In this document: positions 41,519-49,831 of the stretch, in pieces
How positions within the stretch are numbered: the stretch's first letter is position 1
Layout: each line of letters starts with the position of its first letter
Assembly (NCBI GenBank): GCA_040219025.1
Contig: JAVJTE010000027.1
Location: 124,001-188,000 of the forward strand
From: HT1-32 sp040219025
GTDB taxonomy: Bacteria > Pseudomonadota > Alphaproteobacteria > Rhodospirillales > HT1-32
Reading direction: 5' to 3'
DNA length: 64,000 nucleotides
Program-made: the position numbers and the translations under genes
Notes under the pieces: generated by a model
Seen by the model: only the letters and a program-made list of their open reading frames with translations
Told to the model about the DNA's origin: nothing
Databases searched by the model: none

Positions 41519-43150
41519 ATGCCCGACGCCGGTGCAGCTTTCATCCATCAGACCATGTTTCCGCTGGCTGAGGACAAGACTGTCTATCGCAAACTGACAT
41601 CGGATCATGTGCGCGAGGTCGAGTTCAATGGCCGTCGCGAACTTCAGGTTGATCTGGAGGGAATTACCCTGCTCACCCGGCAGGCATTCATGGATGCCTC
41701 GCATCTGATGCGGCCGGGCCATCTGCAAAGCCTCCGGAATATTCTCGATGATCCGGAAGCCAGCCAGAACGATAAATTTGTCGCTTTTGACATGCTGAAG
41801 AACGCCAGTATTGCAGCGGCGGGTGTTCTGCCGATCTGTCAGGATACCGGCACGGCAACGGTGGTTGCGCGGAAGGGACAGTCGGTCTGGACCGGCGCTG
41901 ATGACGAGGCGGCCATCGCGCGCGGCGCAATGCAAACCTATACAGAGGCCAATCTTCGCTACAGCCAGGTCTCGCCGATCGACATGTTTACCGAGGAAAA
42001 CACCGGCAACAACATGCCGGCGCAGATCGAAATTCATGCGGACACCGGCGAGGATTACCGGTTCCTGTTCATTGCCAAGGGCGGCGGCTCCTCGAACAAG
42101 AGCTTCCTGTATCAGGAATCAAAGGCGCTGCTGACACCGGAACGGCTGACCGCTTTCATTGATGAGAAGATGCGGACCATCGGCACGGCGGCCTGCCCGC
42201 CCTATCACCTCGCCGTTGTTATCGGCGGCACCTCCCCGGAACTGACCATGAAGACGGTCAAGATGGCGTCGACCCGCTATTACGATGGTCTGCCGACGGA
42301 AGGTGGCAATACCGGCCATGCCTATCGCGATCTCGAATGGGAAGCGCGCATTCACAAGATGTCGCAGGACCTCGGTATCGGGGCGCAGTTCGGCGGCAAG
42401 TATTTTTGTCATGACGTTCGCGTTATCCGCCTGCCGCGGCATGGCGGCAGCTGTCCGGTCGGTATCGGCATGTCCTGTTCCGCCGATCGTCAGGCGCTGG
42501 GTAAGATCACCCGTGACGGGATCTTTCTGGAACAGCTGGAGACTGATCCCTCGAAATACCTGCCGGAAATCACCGATGAAACTCTTGGCGGGGATGTCGT
42601 CGAGGTAAATCTCAACCGGCCGATGGCCGAAATTCTGGCGCAACTGTCGCAATATCCGGTCAAGACCCGGCTGTCGCTGACCGGCACGCTGGTGGTCGCC
42701 CGCGATATCGCCCATGCCCGGATCAAGGAGCATCTCGACAGCGGCAAGCCGATGCCGGACTATCTGAAAAACCACCCCGTCTATTATGCCGGGCCGGCCA
42801 AAACACCGAAAGGCTATGCCTCCGGCTCGTTCGGCCCGACCTCGGCGCAGCGCATGGATTCCTATATCGACCAGTTCCAGGCCGCGGGCGGCTCGCTGGT
42901 CATGCTGTCGAAGGGCAATCGCGCGGCCTCCGTGACACGGGCCTGCAAGACTCATGGCGGGTTCTATCTCGGCTCCATCGGCGGTCCGGCGGCCCGTCTC
43001 GCGAAAGAATGCATCCGCAAGGTCGAGGTGCTGGATTATGCCGATCTCGGCATGGAAGCGGTCTGGAAAATCGAGGTCGAGGATTTCCCTGCCTTCATCG
43101 TCATTGACGACAAGGGCAATGATTTCTTCCGGGAGTTCATCACCCTGTAG
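41519..43150 (+). CDS. Class I fumarate hydratase, copy 1
   Basis: 543 residues. LPICQDTGTATVV, CHDVRVIRLPRHGGSCPVGIG and ACKTHGGFYLGSIGGPAA contain the cysteines and loops of 4Fe-4S class I (FumA/FumB) hydratases, with the N- and C-terminal domains in one chain. Interconverts fumarate and malate in the TCA cycle; related enzymes also act on mesaconate or tartrate. A near-identical second copy follows. Initiates MPDAGAAFIHQTMFPL after AGGGAGA. Confidence 0.92.
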   Translation: MPDAGAAFIHQTMFPLAEDKTVYRKLTSDHVREVEFNGRRELQVDLEGITLLTRQAFMDASHLMRPGHLQSLRNILDDPEASQNDKFVAFDMLKNASIAAAGVLPICQDTGTATVVARKGQSVWTGADDEAAIARGAMQTYTEANLRYSQVSPIDMFTEENTGNNMPAQIEIHADTGEDYRFLFIAKGGGSSNKSFLYQESKALLTPERLTAFIDEKMRTIGTAACPPYHLAVVIGGTSPELTMKTVKMASTRYYDGLPTEGGNTGHAYRDLEWEARIHKMSQDLGIGAQFGGKYFCHDVRVIRLPRHGGSCPVGIGMSCSADRQALGKITRDGIFLEQLETDPSKYLPEITDETLGGDVVEVNLNRPMAEILAQLSQYPVKTRLSLTGTLVVARDIAHARIKEHLDSGKPMPDYLKNHPVYYAGPAKTPKGYASGSFGPTSAQRMDSYIDQFQAAGGSLVMLSKGNRAASVTRACKTHGGFYLGSIGGPAARLAKECIRKVEVLDYADLGMEAVWKIEVEDFPAFIVIDDKGNDFFREFITL

Positions 43151-43159
43151 CCCGGTACT

Positions 43160-43256
43160 CACTCCTCCTCATCTTGAGGAGTGCCGGAGGCTTCATCTGC
43201 GCGTCCGTAGATCCCTCATCTTGAGGAGGGCCGGAGGCCCGTCTCGAAAGATGTCG
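43160..43256. repeat. Two tandem copies of a palindromic motif between the fumarase genes
   Basis: CTCATCTTGAGGAG(T/G)GCCGGAGG occurs twice (about 43168 and 43214), followed by GTCTCGAAAGATG. The CTCATC-TTGAGGAG dyad and CTCGAA(A)GATG end match the longer palindrome at 45.66-45.75 kb, so these are related elements. Confidence 0.65.
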
Positions 43257-43380
43257 GACGGGTGCGGCGGTTGATGCCGGAACGGGCTGTCGGTCGTCGC
43301 TGGAAAATACGGACTGAATGGCGATAATGGTGGCAACGATCCCGTATCGGTTTCCGTCACCAGACCAGAGAGGCCACGCC

Positions 43381-45012
43381 ATGCCCGACGCCGGCGCAGA
43401 TTTTTCGCATCAGACGATGTTTCCGCTCAGCAAGGATACAACCCCTTACCGCAAGCTGACCTCCGATCATGTCCGGGAAGTGGACTTCAACGGCGGCAAG
43501 ATGCTGCAGATCGATCCGGAAGCGATCACCCTGCTGACGCGGGAGGCCTTTCACGATATCTCGCATCTGTTGCGCCCGGCGCATCTGGAGAGCCTGAGCA
43601 ATATTCTCAAGGATCCGGAGGCCAGCCCGAACGACAAGTTCGTCGCCTTCGATCTGCTGAAGAACGCCAATATTGCCGCCGCCGGTGTGTTGCCGATGTG
43701 TCAGGATACCGGCACGGCCATTGTCATGGGCAAGAAAGGCCAGCGCGTCTGGACCGGATTCGATGACGAGGAAGCCATCGCCCGCGGCGTGATGAAAAGC
43801 TATGCCCTCGACAATCTGCGCTACAGCCAGGTCTCGCCCGTCGACATGTTTGCAGAGACCAATACCGGCACCAACCTGCCGGCACAGATCGAGCTTTATG
43901 CCGATCAGGGGGATGCCTACAAGTTCCTGTTCATGGCGAAGGGCGGCGGTTCTGCGAACAAGAGCTTCCTGTATCAGGAAACCAAGGCGCTGCTGAATCC
44001 GGAACGCCTCGCAGCCTTCATTGACGAGAAGATGCGGACGCTGGGCACCTCGGCCTGCCCGCCCTATCACCTCGCCATCGTGATCGGCGGCACCTCGGCA
44101 GAGCTGACCATGAAGACGGTCAAGCTGGCCTCGGCCAAGTATCTCGACAACCTGCCGACATCCGGCGGTGACACGGGCCACGCCTATCGCGATCTCGATT
44201 GGGAAGCGAAGGTGCTGGAGATGTCGCAGCAGCTGGGTATCGGCGCCCAGTTCGGCGGTAAATATTTCTGCCATGATGTGCGGGTCATCCGGCTGCCGCG
44301 CCATGGCGCCAGCTGTCCGGTCGGCATTGGTGTCTCTTGCTCCGCCGACCGTCAGGCGGTTGGCAAGATCACCCGCGACGGTGTTTTTCTGGAACAGCTG
44401 GAAACCGATCCGTCGAAATATCTGCCGGAAGTGACCGACGAAATTCTCGGCGGTGATGTGGTCGATGTGGACCTGACGAAGCCGATGCCGGAAATCCTGA
44501 AGCAGCTTGCCGCATGTCCGGTGAAGACCCGGCTGTCGCTGACCGGCACGCTGATCGTGGCCCGCGATATTGCCCATGCCAAGATCAAGGACCGGCTGGA
44601 TGCAGGCGAGCCGATGCCGGACTACCTGAAGAATCATCCGGTCTATTATGCCGGGCCGGCGAAGACACCGAAGGGTTATGCCTCCGGCTCCTTCGGGCCG
44701 ACCACGGCGGGCCGCATGGATGCCTATGTCGAACAGTTCCAGGCTGCCGGCGGCTCGATGGTGATGCTGGCCAAGGGCAACCGGTCGGCGGCTGTCACCC
44801 GCGCCTGCAAGACCCATGGCGGGTTCTATCTCGGCTCGGTCGGCGGCCCGGCAGCCCGTCTGGCGCTGGACTGCATCACCAGGGTTGAACAGATCGAATA
44901 TCCGGAGCTGGGTATGGAAGCGGTCTGGAAGATCGAAGTGAAGAACTTCCCGGCTTTCGTTGTCGTCGATGACAAGGGTAATGACTTCTTCCGGGAATTC
45001 ATGAAACCGTGA
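43381..45012 (+). CDS. Class I fumarate hydratase, copy 2
   Basis: 543 residues from MPDAGADFSHQTMFPL, which has GAGAGG upstream. It is the same length as copy 1 and aligns without gaps end to end, with most residues identical: LPMCQDTGTAIVM, CHDVRVIRLPRHGASCPVGIG and ACKTHGGFYLGSVGGPAA keep the Fe-S cysteines. Differences are mostly conservative (for example NTGTNLPAQIELYADQGDAYKFL against NTGNNMPAQIEIHADTGEDYRFL), so both are probably active. The following hydrolase overlaps its stop by four bases. Confidence 0.92.
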   Translation: MPDAGADFSHQTMFPLSKDTTPYRKLTSDHVREVDFNGGKMLQIDPEAITLLTREAFHDISHLLRPAHLESLSNILKDPEASPNDKFVAFDLLKNANIAAAGVLPMCQDTGTAIVMGKKGQRVWTGFDDEEAIARGVMKSYALDNLRYSQVSPVDMFAETNTGTNLPAQIELYADQGDAYKFLFMAKGGGSANKSFLYQETKALLNPERLAAFIDEKMRTLGTSACPPYHLAIVIGGTSAELTMKTVKLASAKYLDNLPTSGGDTGHAYRDLDWEAKVLEMSQQLGIGAQFGGKYFCHDVRVIRLPRHGASCPVGIGVSCSADRQAVGKITRDGVFLEQLETDPSKYLPEVTDEILGGDVVDVDLTKPMPEILKQLAACPVKTRLSLTGTLIVARDIAHAKIKDRLDAGEPMPDYLKNHPVYYAGPAKTPKGYASGSFGPTTAGRMDAYVEQFQAAGGSMVMLAKGNRSAAVTRACKTHGGFYLGSVGGPAARLALDCITRVEQIEYPELGMEAVWKIEVKNFPAFVVVDDKGNDFFREFMKP

Positions 45013-45623
45013 CGGAGATGCTGTTCAACGGTCGCCGGGATGCCGACAGGACGATTGTGCTGTCGCATGGTGCCGGTGCGCCGATGGACAGCCCGTTCAT
45101 GGAAGCTTTCGCGAGGGGGCTGGCGGAAGAAGGGCTTTGCGTTGCCCGGTTCGAATTTCCCTATATGGAACGCCGCCGCCGTGACGGCACCAAGTCGCCG
45201 CCTGACCGGGCCCCGGTGCTGCTGGACTGCTTTCGGGACGTCATCAGGGAATTCAAACCGGGCAGTCTGATCATCGGTGGCAAGTCGATGGGTGGACGTA
45301 TCGCGTCGATGGTGGCTGACGAATGCGGCGTCCGGGGGCTGGTTTGTCTGGGCTATCCGTTTCACGGGCCGGGCAAGCCGGTGGGCAACCGGCTTGACCA
45401 TATGAAGCGCATCCGCACGCCGACCCTGATCTGTCAGGGTGAACGGGATTCCTTTGGCACGAAGCTGGAAGTGCAGCAATACGAAATGGCCGGCACGATC
45501 CGGGTCGAGTGGCTGGCCGATGGCGACCACAGCTTCAAGCCACGGAAGGCCAGCGGCCTGAACGAGCAGGATAACTGGCGCAAGGCCATCAAGACCGTCG
45601 CCGCCTTCGCCCACCGCTGTTGA
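45009..45623 (+). CDS. Small alpha/beta hydrolase (KANL3/Tex30-like)
   Basis: 204 residues from a GTG overlapping the fumarase stop (GTGA). VLSHGAGAPMDSPFMEAFARGLAEEGL opens the fold, GGKSMGGRIASMVA is the nucleophile elbow (Ser), LICQGERDSFG gives the acid and GDHSFKPRK the His. It is a cytoplasmic serine hydrolase of unknown substrate. Translational coupling to fumarase is curious but common for this family. Confidence 0.82.
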   Translation: MTEMLFNGRRDADRTIVLSHGAGAPMDSPFMEAFARGLAEEGLCVARFEFPYMERRRRDGTKSPPDRAPVLLDCFRDVIREFKPGSLIIGGKSMGGRIASMVADECGVRGLVCLGYPFHGPGKPVGNRLDHMKRIRTPTLICQGERDSFGTKLEVQQYEMAGTIRVEWLADGDHSFKPRKASGLNEQDNWRKAIKTVAAFAHRC

Positions 45624-45654
45624 GGCAGGTTGCTGCTGCCTTTGGTTCTGCCGG

Positions 45655-45752
45655 CATCCTTCGAGACGCGCTTTCAGCGCTCCTCAGGATGAGGCCGCAC
45701 TTAATATCAGGGCCTCATCCTGAGGAGCAGCGCAGCTGCGTCTCGAAGGATG
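45655..45752. repeat. Long near-perfect palindrome (alphaproteobacterial palindromic element)
   Basis: About 98 bases. The left arm CATCCTTCGAGACGCGC...CTCCTCAGGATGAGGCC pairs with the right arm GGCCTCATCCTGAGGAG...GCGTCTCGAAGGATG. The CCTTCGAGACGC and CTCCTCAGGATGAGG blocks are hallmark sequences of intergenic palindromic repeats I know from many alphaproteobacterial genomes. It separates the hydrolase gene from hisF. Non-coding. Confidence 0.8.
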
Positions 45753-45851
45753 GCAGCGAAGGACCAACAATCACGACATTTCGGGATCTGCGGGCGTGCG
45801 GGCAGGCTGAAATCCTTTGTCTCTCCGCCGCTCCGCCGTTAAGAAATCTCC

Positions 45852-46622
45852 ATGTTGAAAATGCGCGTTATTCCCTGTCTCGATGTCGCCAATGGCCGGG
45901 TGGTCAAGGGTGTCAATTTTGTTGACCTGATTGATGCCGGCGACCCGGTGGAACAGGCGAAGCTGTATGACCGCGAGGGCGCGGACGAGCTTTGTTTTCT
46001 CGACATTACCGCCAGTCATGAAGGCCGCGATACCATCTATGACGTGGTGCGCCGGACGGCGGAACAATGCTTCATGCCGCTGACCGTCGGTGGCGGGGTG
46101 CGCACGACCGAGGATATTCGCAAGCTGCTGCTGGCCGGTGCCGACAAGGTATCGATCAATACGGCAGCGGTGACCAATCCGGAATTCGTGCGCGAAGCAT
46201 CGGAGAAGTTTGGCGCGCAATGCATTGTCGTCGCCATCGATGCAAAGTCGGTCGGTGAAGACCGGTTTGAGATTTTCACCCATGGCGGACGCAAGCCCAC
46301 CGGGATTGATGCTGTGGAATGGGCGAAGAAGATGGAAGCCTGTGGCGCGGGCGAAATTCTGCTGACCTCGATGGACCGCGATGGCACCCGCATCGGCTTC
46401 AACCTGCCGCTGACCCGGGCGGTCGCTGATGCGGTGCGCATTCCGGTTATCGCGTCAGGTGGCGTCGGCACGCTGGATCATATGGTCGAGGGCATTACAG
46501 AAGGTCACGCGACGGCAGTGCTGGCGGCCTCGATCTTTCATTTCGGAGAATTCTCGATCCGCCAGACCAAGGAGCATATGCGCAGCGCCGGTGTGCCGGT
46601 CCGGCTGGAGGATGTGGCATGA
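45852..46622 (+). CDS. hisF: Imidazole glycerol phosphate synthase subunit HisF
   Basis: 256 residues. IPCLDVANGRVVKGVNFVDL carries the catalytic Asp11-type residue and VVAIDAKSVG the second Asp. LTVGGGVRTTEDIRKLL and IASGGVGTLDHMVEGI are the barrel phosphate sites. Cyclase subunit of the IGP synthase, which makes imidazole glycerol phosphate and AICAR from PRFAR with ammonia from HisH (not in the window). Overlaps hisE by four bases. Confidence 0.95.
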   Translation: MLKMRVIPCLDVANGRVVKGVNFVDLIDAGDPVEQAKLYDREGADELCFLDITASHEGRDTIYDVVRRTAEQCFMPLTVGGGVRTTEDIRKLLLAGADKVSINTAAVTNPEFVREASEKFGAQCIVVAIDAKSVGEDRFEIFTHGGRKPTGIDAVEWAKKMEACGAGEILLTSMDRDGTRIGFNLPLTRAVADAVRIPVIASGGVGTLDHMVEGITEGHATAVLAASIFHFGEFSIRQTKEHMRSAGVPVRLEDVA

Positions 46623-46969
46623 GCGGCGCTGACAAGGCGGCGGTTCTGGACCGGTTGTTCACAACAATCCAGTCCCGGAAGGGGGCTGATCCGGCAAGTT
46701 CGCATACGGCGAAGCTGTTCTCGAAGGGAACCGGCAAGATCGCCCAGAAGGTGGGCGAGGAAGCAACCGAGACGGTGATCGCCGCCCTGAGTGAAGGTCC
46801 GGATGCCGTTAAGTCAGAAAGTGCCGACCTGATCTATCACCTGATGGTGCTCTGGGCCGATGCGGGTCTGACCCCGGCGGATATCTGGGCGGAACTGGAA
46901 CGGCGCGAGGGTGTCTCCGGCATCGCCGAGAAAGCATCGCGGAAACAGGAGCAGAATGATGGCCTATGA
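46619..46969 (+). CDS. hisE: Phosphoribosyl-ATP pyrophosphatase HisE
   Basis: 116 residues. SHTAKLFSKGTGKIAQKVGEEATETVIAAL and SADLIYHLMVLWADAGLTPADIW are the MazG-type HisE pattern with acidic metal residues. Removes pyrophosphate from phosphoribosyl-ATP, the second histidine step. Coupled to hisF by ATGA overlap and overlapping the HIT gene by 11 bases. Confidence 0.93.
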   Translation: MSGADKAAVLDRLFTTIQSRKGADPASSHTAKLFSKGTGKIAQKVGEEATETVIAALSEGPDAVKSESADLIYHLMVLWADAGLTPADIWAELERREGVSGIAEKASRKQEQNDGL

Positions 46970-47321
46970 TGATCAGAATATCTTCGCGAAAATCCTGCGT
47001 GGCGAAATCCCCTGTACAAAGGTGGATGAAGACGAGCACAGCCTGGCCTTTCTTGACATCAATCCACTGGCGAAAACCCATGTGCTGGTCATCCCGAAAG
47101 GGGCCTATACTTCCTTCGATGATTTTTCCGCCAATGCGTCAGAGGCCGAGATAGCAGCCCTGATCCGTATGATTGGCAAGATTGCCCGCAAACAGGGTAT
47201 TGCCGGGTCAGGCTACCGTATTCTGTCGAACATTGGTCGTGATGCTCGTCAGGATGTTCCGCATCTGCATATTCACCTCTGTGGTGGTCAGGACCTTGGA
47301 CCGATGCTCAAGCTGAGCTGA
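46959..47321 (+). CDS. HIT family (HINT-like) nucleotide hydrolase
   Basis: 120 residues beginning MAYDDQNIFAKILRGEIPC; two consecutive ATGs, the second has AGGAG at seven bases. HVLVIPKGAYTSFDDF and QDVPHLHIHLCGGQDLG give the HIT triad (HxHxH). HINT-type enzymes hydrolyse nucleoside phosphoramidates or AMP conjugates. It sits right after hisE with an 11-base overlap, an arrangement seen widely in alphaproteobacteria. Confidence 0.9.
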   Translation: MAYDDQNIFAKILRGEIPCTKVDEDEHSLAFLDINPLAKTHVLVIPKGAYTSFDDFSANASEAEIAALIRMIGKIARKQGIAGSGYRILSNIGRDARQDVPHLHIHLCGGQDLGPMLKLS

Positions 47322-47328
47322 CCTGCGG

Positions 47329-48111
47329 TCAGGCAGTGCCGCGGACGAGGTAGCGCTGTATCGACATGCTGCGCAGCCGGAAGCCCAGCGGGCGTCCGCG
47401 TCGTTGCTGGCGCTTCAGGCCGGAAAGCGGGTCAATCCGGATATCGGTGAACCCGGCATCGGCCAGCAGTCCGGCAATTCTGGACGGCGGCGCGCCGTTA
47501 ATACCAAACGGCAGCAGGGCATCAATTTCCGGATAGGGGCTTCCCGGATCGGTCAGGCCCGGCGGGCCGTCTGTCCTGACCGGGGCCGGTTCGGCCAGCG
47601 ATGCCATCCGGCGCAGCAGACCGGCCAGCAGGCTGTTGTCACCCCAGTAGCCATCGATGATAAGCAGACGCCCGCCCGGTGCCAGCAGCTTGCGCCAGCG
47701 GGCGATGGCTTTTTCCGGACCGGGCAGGGTCCAGACGAGATGGCGTGAAATGATTCCGTCAAAGGGGCCTTCCGCCGGAAAGGGGTCTTCGGCATCGCCG
47801 AACAGGATACTGGCCCGGTCACCGACCCGCGCCCGTGCCCGCTGCAACATGGACTCCGCCAGATCAAAGGCCGTTACCCGACAGCCCGCCTCACAGAGCA
47901 GATCAGTGATGATACCGGTCCCGCATCCGAGTTCGAGAATGCGGGGAGTGTCGCCTTCCAGATGGGTGCGCAGCAGCTGCTTCCAGGCCTCACGTTCCGG
48001 CCCCTGCCGGATGGCATGGGTGGGGGCCTCGTCGAATGTCTCGGCACGGCGGTCCCAGTAGGCCGCGATCTCCGTCTTGATATCGTAGTTGGGACGTTCT
48101 GCCTGCGACAT
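47329..48111 (-). CDS. Class I SAM-dependent methyltransferase
   Basis: 260 residues. RILELGCGTGIITDLLCEAGCRVTAFDLAESML is motif I and the adenosine-binding acidic residue, and DGIISRHLVWTLPGPEKAIARWRKLLAPGGRLLI is motif IV to post II. This layout resembles small-molecule methyltransferases of the UbiE/Methyltransf-11 class. Ends eight bases from the convergent HIT gene. Substrate unknown. Confidence 0.85.
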   Translation of the reverse strand: MSQAERPNYDIKTEIAAYWDRRAETFDEAPTHAIRQGPEREAWKQLLRTHLEGDTPRILELGCGTGIITDLLCEAGCRVTAFDLAESMLQRARARVGDRASILFGDAEDPFPAEGPFDGIISRHLVWTLPGPEKAIARWRKLLAPGGRLLIIDGYWGDNSLLAGLLRRMASLAEPAPVRTDGPPGLTDPGSPYPEIDALLPFGINGAPPSRIAGLLADAGFTDIRIDPLSGLKRQQRRGRPLGFRLRSMSIQRYLVRGTA

Positions 48112-48242
48112 TGAAAGTGGTCCGTTATATGGATTATTGCGAATAATTATCAGTATTAATAATTACCTGACACGCTGACCGACGCCAAGTTTTCTTTGCA
48201 GCCCTGCGGACAATAATCTTGCCTGAAACAGGCAGTTATGGC

Positions 48243-48258
48243 ATACGGAATTCCGTAT
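48243..48258. promoter_or_regulatory. Perfect 16-base palindrome upstream of the GntR-FCD gene
   Basis: ATACGGAATTCCGTAT lies 13-28 bases before the chosen start of the GntR regulator. A perfect dyad in this position is what an autoregulatory operator would look like. The open frame reads through it, which is part of why I prefer the downstream ATG. The spacer to the divergent methyltransferase (48112-48242) is AT-rich and probably holds both promoters. Confidence 0.5.
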
Positions 48259-48270
48259 TCGGGATTCAAA

Positions 48271-48960
48271 ATGATGATTACACCTATTCAGCCGCGCGGC
48301 GACCTTGTCGATGAAGTCTATCAACGCCTTAAGGATGCTATACTTTTTGGTGATCTGGGGGAAGGTGCCGCGCTGGTTCAGTCAGAGCTGGTTGAACAGC
48401 TCGACGTGTCACGTCAGCCGATCAGCCACGCCCTGACAAAACTGCATCAGGAAGGTCTGGTGGTCGAACGCGGACGTCGTGGCCTCATGGTGGCGCCAGT
48501 TGATGCGGACAGATTGCTGGCACTCTATCAGGTGCGGGCGGCGCTGGATGGTCTGGCGGCACGGCTGGCCGCAACGCGGGTCAGTGACCGGGTGATCGGT
48601 GTCAGCAACATGATGCCGCTTGAACAGGTTATGGACCGGGGCTGGAAAGCAGTTCGCAAGGATGCAACCCGGGAACTGATCGAGGCTGATGTTGCCTTTC
48701 ATCAGGCGGTCTATGCACTCAGCGGCAACCCGGCAATCGGCGAGATGGCCAGCACCGCATGGCCGCATTTCCAGCGGTCGATGGGTCTGGTGCTGACGGT
48801 GCGTGAAAACCGCGAACTGTCCTGGAAAGAACATCGCGCCATCCTGGAGGCCATCGGGAATGGTGATGTCGAGCTTGCCGAAAAACGTGCCCGTGACCAT
48901 GCGGAGCGGGCGGGGCGGGCGACCAGCGAACGGCTTCGGCTGCGCCACGACGCAGCCTGA
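48271..48960 (+). CDS. GntR family transcriptional regulator, FCD domain
   Basis: 229 residues from an ATG with GGGA six bases upstream; an ATG eleven codons earlier is possible. DEVYQRLKDAILFGDLGEGAALVQSELVEQL, then DVSRQPISHALTKLHQEGLV, is the winged helix, and the helical C-terminal domain (ADVAFHQAVYALSGNPAI, HRAILEAIGNGDVELAEKRARDHAE) is FCD with acidic/His metal ligands. Likely controls the operon immediately downstream (dioxygenase, oxidoreductase, aminoacylase). Confidence 0.88.
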   Translation: MMITPIQPRGDLVDEVYQRLKDAILFGDLGEGAALVQSELVEQLDVSRQPISHALTKLHQEGLVVERGRRGLMVAPVDADRLLALYQVRAALDGLAARLAATRVSDRVIGVSNMMPLEQVMDRGWKAVRKDATRELIEADVAFHQAVYALSGNPAIGEMASTAWPHFQRSMGLVLTVRENRELSWKEHRAILEAIGNGDVELAEKRARDHAERAGRATSERLRLRHDAA

Positions 48961-49021
48961 TTTCAATCCAACTATAATAATCAGACCGGGCCGCAACAGA
49001 CCCGGTAACGGGAGAGAGATG

Positions 49022-49819
49022 ATGAAACTGACCGATGAACAGATCGCCGAATTCAATGAGCTGGGTTACCTGTTCCTGCCGAACTGTTTTTCTGAAGCCG
49101 AGATTTTGGCGCTTCGGGAAGAGGCACAGGGTATCTATGCTTCCGACCGCGAGGAAGTCTGGCGGGAGACCTCCGGCGCGCCGCGGACGGCGTTTGCCGC
49201 GCATACCTATAACGAGGCCTTCCGGCTGCTCGGCGCGCATCCGCGCCTGATCGACCCGGTCAGCCAGTTCTTTGGCGAAGATGTTTACATGCATCAGTTC
49301 AAGGTCAATGCGAAGGCGGCCTTCGACGGCGATGTCTGGCAGTGGCACCAGGATTACGGTACCTGGGCGCGCGATGACGGCATGCCGGAGCCGCGGGCGA
49401 TGAACATTGCCGTCTTTCTGGATGAGGTCATGCCGGTCAACGGCCCGCTGATGTTCATTCCGAAAAGCCACAAGCATGGCACGCTGGAGGCTGGTCACGA
49501 CCTGCAGACCACGTCCTATCCGCTCTGGACGCTGGACAAGAAGACGGTCACCGAACTGGTTGAGGAAGGTGGCATCTATGCCCCGACCGGCCCCGCCGGT
49601 TGTGTCATGATGTTCCATGGCAATCTGGTTCATGCCAGCCCGCCAAACATCACGCCCTATCCCCGCACCATCGTTTATCTGACGCTCTGCGCGGTCTCCA
49701 ACCACATCACCAAATTCACCCGCAAGGAATGGATCGCCCATCGCGATTTCACGGCCATTCAGCCGGTTGCCGATGATGCGCTTGCCAGCTTTGCCAGAAA
49801 CCGCCGTCAGGCAGCCTGA
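49022..49819 (+). CDS. PhyH-family dioxygenase, ectoine-hydroxylase-like
   Basis: 265 residues; GGAG precedes the second of two adjacent ATGs. VWQWHQDYGTWARDDGMPEPRAMN contains the HxD iron motif within an EctD-like segment (EctD has WHSDFETWHxEDGMP), and NGPLMFIPKSHKHG and HGNLVHASPPNITPYPRTI give the distal His and the Arg for 2-oxoglutarate. An Fe(II)/2-oxoglutarate hydroxylase of a small zwitterionic or amino-acid-like substrate is likely. No ectABC genes are nearby, so true ectoine hydroxylase is doubtful. First enzyme gene of the GntR-FCD operon. Confidence 0.85.
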   Translation: MKLTDEQIAEFNELGYLFLPNCFSEAEILALREEAQGIYASDREEVWRETSGAPRTAFAAHTYNEAFRLLGAHPRLIDPVSQFFGEDVYMHQFKVNAKAAFDGDVWQWHQDYGTWARDDGMPEPRAMNIAVFLDEVMPVNGPLMFIPKSHKHGTLEAGHDLQTTSYPLWTLDKKTVTELVEEGGIYAPTGPAGCVMMFHGNLVHASPPNITPYPRTIVYLTLCAVSNHITKFTRKEWIAHRDFTAIQPVADDALASFARNRRQAA

Positions 49820-49831
49820 AGGATCTATGAC

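Noticed and set aside
43357..44817. A 486-codon open frame on the minus strand
   Set aside because: Antisense to fumarase copy 2; a matching frame in copy 1 exists only because the sense genes are similar.
49022..49819. True ectoine hydroxylase EctD
   Set aside because: The motif is similar but no ectABC is nearby and the operon partners fit a catabolic pathway.
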